Origin: Meandrina meandrites
Lineage: Eukaryota; Cnidaria; Anthozoa; Scleractinia; Meandrinidae
DNA length: 64,000 nt
Assembly: GCA_963693305.1 (NCBI GenBank)
Contig: OY855909.1
Span: forward strand, 6,271,345-6,335,344
Direction of reading: 5' to 3'
Shown here: in pieces, positions 57,800 to 64,000 of the stretch
Position numbering within the stretch: position 1 is the stretch's first letter
How the letters are laid out: each line of letters opens with the position of its first letter
Notes under the pieces: generated by a model
Databases searched by the model: none
What the model was told of the DNA's origin: nothing
The model's input: only the letters and a program-made list of their open reading frames with translations
Translations under genes and position numbers: made by a program

Positions 57800-60600
57800 T
57801 TATCTCTAGAATCCAGAATATTGGAGTTTTAAAACTGTTCAGTCCATTTCTCGAGCTTGTTTCTACCTGCCAATGAATAATTATACATAACTGTCAACGC
57901 CATTTTCTTTAAACTATATTGATGTGTATATAGATTAGGAGATATTTTTTAGGAAACCCTTCTTCACCAACCAACTTTTTCTAATATACTTAAGATGTCT
58001 ATCTGTCACCTTTTATGTAAATTGTACTTTCCCTTGGCGTTGTTCTTTTCAGGTGTCTTTTGCCTTTTGATTTTGCAAAATTACTGGAACAAATAAGCAT
58101 ATGGTTGTCGTCTCAATACAACTTGAAGCCACTACTGATGCAGGAGGCATCGTTCTACGCCGGATAAGAGCAAGCAGGGTACAGTTAATTGCTCGCTGTT
58201 TATGGGTTAAGGTCAAGGTGAGCAGCATCTTAAATTATTCTTATGCTAAATAGTGTTCCCAGTTAGCAGCTTTAATGGCTAGACGTACTTGGCATTTAAA
58301 GAAAGTTGTTTATTTTATTTTAATTCGTTCATTTTTTAAATAGAGTAATTTACTCTCTAAAAGCAGTGTAACCCCTTGAACTCAAATAAACGCCACTGTT
58401 GTTTTGACAATTCCTGCGTTCCGATCTCATTGCTCGAAAACAATATCACCTGTGAAATAGCTTATGGGGTAAACATATTTCTTCTACATAGAGGTATAAA
58501 GCGAAAGTGATCAATAATTTTGGGCTTTGATCGAAGGATGCTATGTGAATAACATTTTATGTCAAATCTTACTTGCTGTTAATTCCAAACGACTCACAGT
58601 TTTATAAATCTACTCAGAGAAGAGCATTGTCAAGTCAAAATTTACTCATGCATTAGAGCAAAACTGAGACTCTACTGTCCTAGCAAATTTGGTAACTAGT
58701 TTGAATTTAAAAAGTAAAGGAATTAATTACTCGAGACCAGAGCAAATCTAACATCACTTGGTTTCGTGCATGGCCAGAAGCTGTTATTAAAATAGTTGAA
58801 ATTATGAATTGCTTTAACCATTGCCTTACTTACTTAGTTGAGATCCGGAGCGGACGTTGTTTAACGCAACAAAAGGGATGCACCTTCAGACACTGCGAGG
58901 TATTTCTTCTTACCGTTGTAGTCACATAAAGTGGTCAAATTGATGAATGCGTATCAGCAGTATAACTTAGTAATACCGTTCGCTGAGTGCAACAAGCAGA
59001 TCCCTTTACTCACAAAATCTTAATTAATTGTTCCAGTTGATCAAAAGCAGTTCAAACATGTTATCCTCCCTTAATCCTTTAGTCACGGAATCGTTCGGAA
59101 TTATTCCTGTTCAAACATCGTATCACCTTACGAGTCCTGGAGGGTAGAAAGGGAGGGGAGGGGAGGGGAGGGGGCAGCGGAGCGGGAGCGGAGAATGTAC
59201 TGGTATAATATTGCCGTCGCAAGGGTATGGCTTTTGAGCTGTTTTGGTTTCAAAGCCGGAGTCAATAACACTTTAATATGAATATGGAATAGCAATTACC
59301 ATTTATTTCATTGGACAGATCGCTCCTGTGTGCCAAGGGGAGGCACACAGGAGCTAGGCGAGGATTCCTGGAATGACAGGAGACTCCCCAACTTTAAAAA
59401 AAAAATCATTTTATTTAAGTGTGAGTGCATTTAGCACTGCTGTGCTAATTTTCGGCTACACTCCGTCCCCTCCCCCACCCAGACCTTACGGGTATACCAA
59501 AATCCACGTCCTTCTTACGTCACGTTATATGATGGATTTATCCGCTCAGAAGAGGGATTAACCATGACGTTTGTTTTGAAATGCAAATTGAAAACTGGGT
59601 TTGAAATTGCCGCCTGCTGTTTTTGTCATTTCTACGTCTGATGAGTAGTTTGACGTTTATTTCCTTTTTCTGATGAATATATATGATTCGGGGAAAATAA
59701 AAGAAAACTGAGTCCGTCCCTCTGCGTAGTGTTAAGGCCTTTTCTGACAGCCAAAAGGGCTTTATTAATTCCACTAAATCTTTTCTGTTAAACAGTTATG
59801 TCGAACGTCTTATATTTACGTCCATGTTGTACGGATTAGTCAATTTCGATTGATGCTGGATGGAACATTACATCAAGGCGCACATTATCGGTAAAAAAGA
59901 AACCTAATTAATCGACCTTATTTTCTTTATAACTGTGCTAAGTAATCGACGTAAATACACGAAGCCTGATAAAAACTGTTGATCAATAGAATAAATGGTA
60001 TTTATGAAAATCTCTATGAAGTCACCTCTTTACAAGCATTGAACACTTTGACGTAAGTTCTACTTTACTAAAGCAAGTTAATTCACGGATGGCGTCGTTA
60101 TCACGTCGGGAAATAGGGCATGGTTCTTTTTTGACGAACTCGGTTCACTTATTCGAACAAACTACAAATTAAGATAGATAATTAAATTACTCCGCTATAG
60201 AGGGCTGTGAGCACCTTTCTTTTGACAGAAAGAAATTGCCTTTAGACTAAAAGTGGGTGCACTGTTGTCCGTACCCTGCGCAAGCGAATTGCGCAGCAAT
60301 ATCTTTATGAGTACAAATCAGCTCACAGTAATCATTGAAAAATAATAATCGTATAAAAAACTGGTCCAACAATCCCAGAAGTTTTGTATAGTTTTGATGA
60401 CATTTTTTTTTTATCTATATTACTGAGGCGATTCCTAATAGTGCAACCAGATAAAAATTGTTCGACAAAGCTTAAGCCTGCTGCAGTTTTACAAGTTATT
60501 ATGCTTTTCATCTAAAAAAAATCACCCGTAAATAAATAAAAGTACGCTATACTATATACGCCTTACACTTGCAATCCCAACGTTCCGTCTTCTGCATACT
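57800..60600. other. Non-coding, nothing recognised
   Basis: A GGGGA simple repeat lies at about 59145-59185, and a GTGTGCC / GGCACAC inversion at 59324-59352. The rest is AT-rich without gene-like frames. Confidence 0.5.
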
Positions 60601-60621
60601 AATAGGAACGTGCCAGCGCCC

Positions 60622-63120
60622 TTAAAAGTCCAGCTTGACGTCGTCTCCAATCAGAACAAATGGTGCCCAGTCTCTTACGTTGTTGTAGCTTTTGGATTGC
60701 CTCATCCACTTGATGGACTGGTGAAGGGCTTCACTTGCACTCAGTTTATCACAAACCAAATGCCTGTAGAAACGAATCATGAACTCTTTGGTAGATTCAT
60801 CATTCAGGAGCCACAGGGACACCAGTACGGAACGAGCTCCAGAGGCAATAAAAGCACGAGCGATACCTACAACTCCTTCGGCATTCATGATCTTTCCGCG
60901 ACCACTGTGACAACAGCTGAGTACAACCAGCCTGGCTCGAATGCCAACCTTTGCGATGTCTTCCATGGTCAACATGAAATCTTCTTTCCTTGGAACTTGA
61001 GAAGATGGTTTTGGCGCACAAGCGATCTCTCCTCTCTCCGCATCACCGTGGGCAGCTATGTGGATTAGACAGACATCTGTTATGTTTCGAAGCACCTCTT
61101 CCTTTGTTGCTTGCTGGCCCAATAGAGGTGAGGCGTTTAAGAGATCAGCAATTTCTTTTGCCTCTTGTCTTGCTGCTGGCAATGGTTTAAGTCGTGTCAC
61201 TCGACTTACATTCGGATCTCCTACAATCAGCGCGCCAGTATCGCTGTGATAGTCTGCTGGGCAGTCATTGATAAGCTTCAGTGTTGTTAAAGAGGGAAGA
61301 ATGCGGATCTTACAAATTTCACAGAGACATTGACCAGAATCATTCTGCAGTGAGGTAAAAGGGACCATAAACATGGAACCTTCGGGCACAAGCACAACCT
61401 CACGCCCATTTATATAATCAGCAAATGGAGCGATGAGCATGTTGTACAATTGATTCGGTGTGTTCTCTACCTCTTCTTCTTCGCCATCGGATTCCACGAG
61501 ACGTTCTTGTTTATCCATTCTGTCCTCTTCATCATCAGCTGAAGATCCCGGGTCATATAATGCTGATAACGAACGGTCTTCACATTGCACGTCTCGGCCT
61601 TCAGCAAGGGACCTGAAATTCCCATTTAGAACATTTTCAAGAAGCTCATGAACATTGCTCTCGCAGGACTCTTTCCGTGACGTTATCTTCAGTTTGTGTT
61701 CTTCTTCATTGGTCATTACCCAGAACACAGTGACGCTATGCAGAACAGTAAAGAACACTAGAACTTGCTCTTTCGTTAGGCTGCCAATCAGGTCACTTAG
61801 GTTATCTAGACTGAACTCGACCTTCTCTTGAATGGCATATTTCTCTGCCAACAGTTCTCTCAATACACGGGCACGTCCACGTTCTGCTGTACACAAAGCA
61901 TCGAGGACGTTACCGAGGGCAATCAGAACACCACAATGACTCTTGTATCCAGCGATGCTCTGGTTCTTGTCTCCTACAGATAGCTTATGCTCGGAACTCA
62001 AAGGCTCACATTCCCTTTCGTAGTACTTAATGCTTTCTGCCAAAACGTCGCATGCCTGTTGTATGCTTCCTGCTGCAGCATAGCCACCGGCTATGCGAAT
62101 AAGCGCTGAGGACCTTTTGTCTTCCCTGGTTCCTGCTTCCGAGATGCTCTCCCTTGCTTGCCTTGTGTACTCCATTGCCTTATCGTGCTGGTCGAGAGCA
62201 AGATATATGTCGACGAATGCAGCACAGGCTTCCTCCTTTGTGACTCTGTCTCCTGTTGAATTGCTTATTTCAAGGGCTTTTTCTAAATAGTTAATTGCTT
62301 CGTCATATTCTTTAAGATGGGCGAGGAGGGTCCCAAGGTGACAGCTGGCTTTCCCTTTCTTTTTATTGTCATGCATTTGTTGACTGACTCGAAGCGACTT
62401 CTGGTAATGTTCCATTGCTTTATCGAACAGGCCAATCTGCCGACAAGCCGCTCCTAAGAGAATTAGTATTGACGCTCCTATGGAATCATCTCCAATTTCT
62501 TCACTAATTCTGAGTGCTTCCTCCAGTTTCTGTACTGATTCCTTAACCTTCCCAAGGATAAGAAGCGCCTTACCGAGGTTACTTAAAGACCTTGCCTCGT
62601 TCTGTCTATGCCCAATCTCCTTGCTAATTTTAATTGATTTCAGTTCATACTCCTTTGATTTTTCGTATTGACCGAGGTCATAATGCAATCTTCCAAGTTC
62701 GCAGAAGATTTCTGCCTCTTCTTTTGCATCTCCAGTTTCAGTGCTTATTTGGAGTGCTTTTTCAAGATATTTAACTGCTTTGTCAGATCGCCCAAGAGCA
62801 TCGAACACACTACAGAGGTTGTAGTAAGATGTTCGTTCTCCATTTTTGTCCCCGATTTGTTTGCTTATTCTAAGAGCAAGTTTAGCATTCACTTTGGAAT
62901 CGTCGTAGTTAGCTAAATGAAAGTAGGCGCTGGCAAGGGCATGGTATATTGCCAAGTTCACTGCATCTAGACTAGATGAAGCCAAATCTTCAACGACCTT
63001 CACCAGGGTAAGCAATTCCTTGTAAAAGTCTATGGCTGCTTGGTAACGGTTGGTCTTCATGAAGAAATCTGCCACTGACCGAGTAATGTCCAATGCTTCC
63101 CAGACATCCACACTGCCCAT
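60622..63120 (-). CDS. TPR-CHAT protein (TTC28-like), intact His/Cys dyad
   Basis: The product has 832 residues in one coding exon. Residues about 10-370 are helical repeats at 40-residue spacing (TPR), with phrases such as EKALQISTETGD and KALLILGKVKES. A mixed helical region and an acidic linker (about 520-560) follow. Residues about 560-830 form a CHAT domain, a caspase-clan fold: LIVGDPNVS, LPAARQEAKEI, HIAAHGD with His691, VLSCCHSG with Cys737, GARSVLVSLW, and RDWAPFVLIGD. Both catalytic-type residues are kept, so peptidase activity is possible. In bacteria TPR-CHAT proteases act in defence and cell death; animal relatives are mostly uncharacterised. A pyrimidine-rich acceptor (TTTACTTTCTCAG at 63136) just upstream suggests an intron in the 5' UTR. 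The plus-strand frames here are shadows. Confidence 0.9.
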   Translation of the reverse strand: MGSVDVWEALDITRSVADFFMKTNRYQAAIDFYKELLTLVKVVEDLASSSLDAVNLAIYHALASAYFHLANYDDSKVNAKLALRISKQIGDKNGERTSYYNLCSVFDALGRSDKAVKYLEKALQISTETGDAKEEAEIFCELGRLHYDLGQYEKSKEYELKSIKISKEIGHRQNEARSLSNLGKALLILGKVKESVQKLEEALRISEEIGDDSIGASILILLGAACRQIGLFDKAMEHYQKSLRVSQQMHDNKKKGKASCHLGTLLAHLKEYDEAINYLEKALEISNSTGDRVTKEEACAAFVDIYLALDQHDKAMEYTRQARESISEAGTREDKRSSALIRIAGGYAAAGSIQQACDVLAESIKYYERECEPLSSEHKLSVGDKNQSIAGYKSHCGVLIALGNVLDALCTAERGRARVLRELLAEKYAIQEKVEFSLDNLSDLIGSLTKEQVLVFFTVLHSVTVFWVMTNEEEHKLKITSRKESCESNVHELLENVLNGNFRSLAEGRDVQCEDRSLSALYDPGSSADDEEDRMDKQERLVESDGEEEEVENTPNQLYNMLIAPFADYINGREVVLVPEGSMFMVPFTSLQNDSGQCLCEICKIRILPSLTTLKLINDCPADYHSDTGALIVGDPNVSRVTRLKPLPAARQEAKEIADLLNASPLLGQQATKEEVLRNITDVCLIHIAAHGDAERGEIACAPKPSSQVPRKEDFMLTMEDIAKVGIRARLVVLSCCHSGRGKIMNAEGVVGIARAFIASGARSVLVSLWLLNDESTKEFMIRFYRHLVCDKLSASEALHQSIKWMRQSKSYNNVRDWAPFVLIGDDVKLDF

Positions 63121-63135
63121 GACTGTTTAACCGTT

Positions 63136-63152
63136 CTGAGAAAGTAAAGTAA
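63136..63152 (-). promoter_or_regulatory. Likely 5'-UTR splice acceptor of the TPR-CHAT gene
   Basis: On the minus strand a T-rich tract ends in TTTCTCAG, 15 bases before the ATG. It implies a non-coding first exon further upstream, which I could not place. Confidence 0.45.
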
Positions 63153-63339
63153 ACAAAGGTGTTACAGTGCAATATCCTGAAACGACTGGCTTTCAAACAA
63201 ACTGTTGTGCTGTAGGAGAAAGATTAACGCGAAGGGGTGGGCGGGGTTACAAAGCTGTCGTTTCGTTAGCCCTTTGACGGAGTAACGATCATAAAATTCT
63301 TTTTTTTTTCAAATTTGCAAAGGGTATTATGTTAGAATT

Positions 63340-63435
63340 TTCCTCGATTAAGCCATCCCTTCCCTCGATTAAGCGACCTCTGCTCGAATAAAGGCCTCCA
63401 TAAGGTTGAGAAAGTCACATAAAGCCACCCCTATC
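63340..63435. mobile_element. Fragment of the TCTATTAAGCGG element family
   Basis: Repeated TCGATTAAGC and CGACCTCTGCTCGAATAAAG words resemble the ends of the 52395-52983 MITE. No matching second end was found. Confidence 0.4.
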
Positions 63436-63439
63436 CTTA

Positions 63440-64000
63440 AAGCTGTTATTTAAAAATGCCCTAAAAATGCACGCCTAGTACCAGGTTTCAAAAGCAAAAT
63501 TGTTTAGAAATAAGGCAGGTTAACTATTGACAAGAGAAATCCTATACCAGCCTTCGTCAAACCGTCAAGTCGTCAATTTGTGACTCGCGTGGCTTAGCTT
63601 CAAAGACAATAACTGCGAGGCTCACACTACGCGTAGAAATAAAAAAAAGTAATGTGACAACGACATGATAGAGTCCATACTGAAAGGCAAAAAATGCAAA
63701 TTAACTCTGGACAGCTGTTTCGACCTGGTTGGATCTCGTCGATCACGAAATCTAGAGTGTATGCCACACAGAATAATAAACCAGCGCAAAGACTATTGTC
63801 TATTGTCTTTGTATTTTATTTTTGGCTGATTAGAGCTGTCGCCAGCTCCTACGTACATCAGCAGCATTTTCGTTAGCAGTCCATTGCTTTCAATTTTAAC
63901 TTAGCTCCAAGCAAGACTAACGCAAAATTGCGTTACTAACCGAGCCGTCTTCAACGATTTTAATTTGCATTGCTAACACGGATCGAGGTGATTTTATAAG
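63440..64000. other. Non-coding, nothing recognised
   Basis: No gene-like frame. It may include upstream exons or the promoter of the TPR-CHAT gene. Confidence 0.4.

Noticed and set aside
60610..61068. 152-codon plus-strand frame
   Set aside because: It lies wholly antisense to the conserved CHAT domain of the 832-residue gene.

Overview
The window is animal nuclear DNA, most likely from an anthozoan cnidarian and probably a stony coral. I infer this from intron-containing genes with GT-AG junctions, a FoxG forkhead gene, a single-exon rhodopsin-class GPCR, a TPR-CHAT protein of the kind greatly expanded in anthozoans, and many short transposons (ISL2EU, Harbinger, TA-target and foldback types). 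No tRNA, rRNA, operon or CRISPR array was seen. The species cannot be fixed from the sequence alone.

Layout. 1-5 kb: non-coding, with short transposons, one nested inside another. 5.1-7.1 kb: a three-exon minus-strand gene for an MGC-start, Gln/Pro/His/Gly-rich small protein. 7.4-13 kb: layered insertions. A 2.8 kb element holding a 597-bp direct repeat splits an unrecognised open frame, and a Harbinger remnant follows. 13.4-17.0 kb: an internally deleted ISL2EU-type transposon with a THAP/DDE transposase (plus strand) and the start of its SWIM/YqaJ-type partner gene (minus strand). Its right terminal repeat carries a later hairpin insertion. 18.6-20.3 kb: a remnant with a RecQ-like helicase fragment and a Cys-rich exon, bounded by ends that themselves fold into hairpins. 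20.8-23.4 kb: three more short elements.

23.9-28.2 kb (minus): a complete three-exon gene for a 652-residue type II membrane protein. It has a signal anchor, a furin-like site, a collagen stretch, three Ig domains and a C-terminal fibrinogen-like domain of contactin-associated-protein type. 31.2-32.3 kb: a tandem copy that has lost the middle of the gene and carries an in-frame stop. The duplication also carries an upstream TA-target element.

37.0-38.4 kb (plus): FoxG, two exons, with an intron inside the forkhead domain. It sits in an unusually transposon-poor stretch (about 33.8-51.5 kb) that may hold its regulatory DNA. Several small minus-strand exon candidates at 44.1-48.2 kb could form a short unrecorded gene; this is weak. 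51.5-55.3 kb: short transposons return. 56.9-57.8 kb (minus): a class A GPCR-like gene with altered signature motifs. 60.6-63.1 kb (minus): a TPR-CHAT protein with an intact His/Cys dyad.

The genes are separate eukaryotic transcription units and do not form a pathway. The best candidates for new biology are the collagen-Ig-fibrinogen membrane protein and its broken twin, the TPR-CHAT protease-like gene, the hairpin-ended RecQ remnant, and the quiet region around FoxG.
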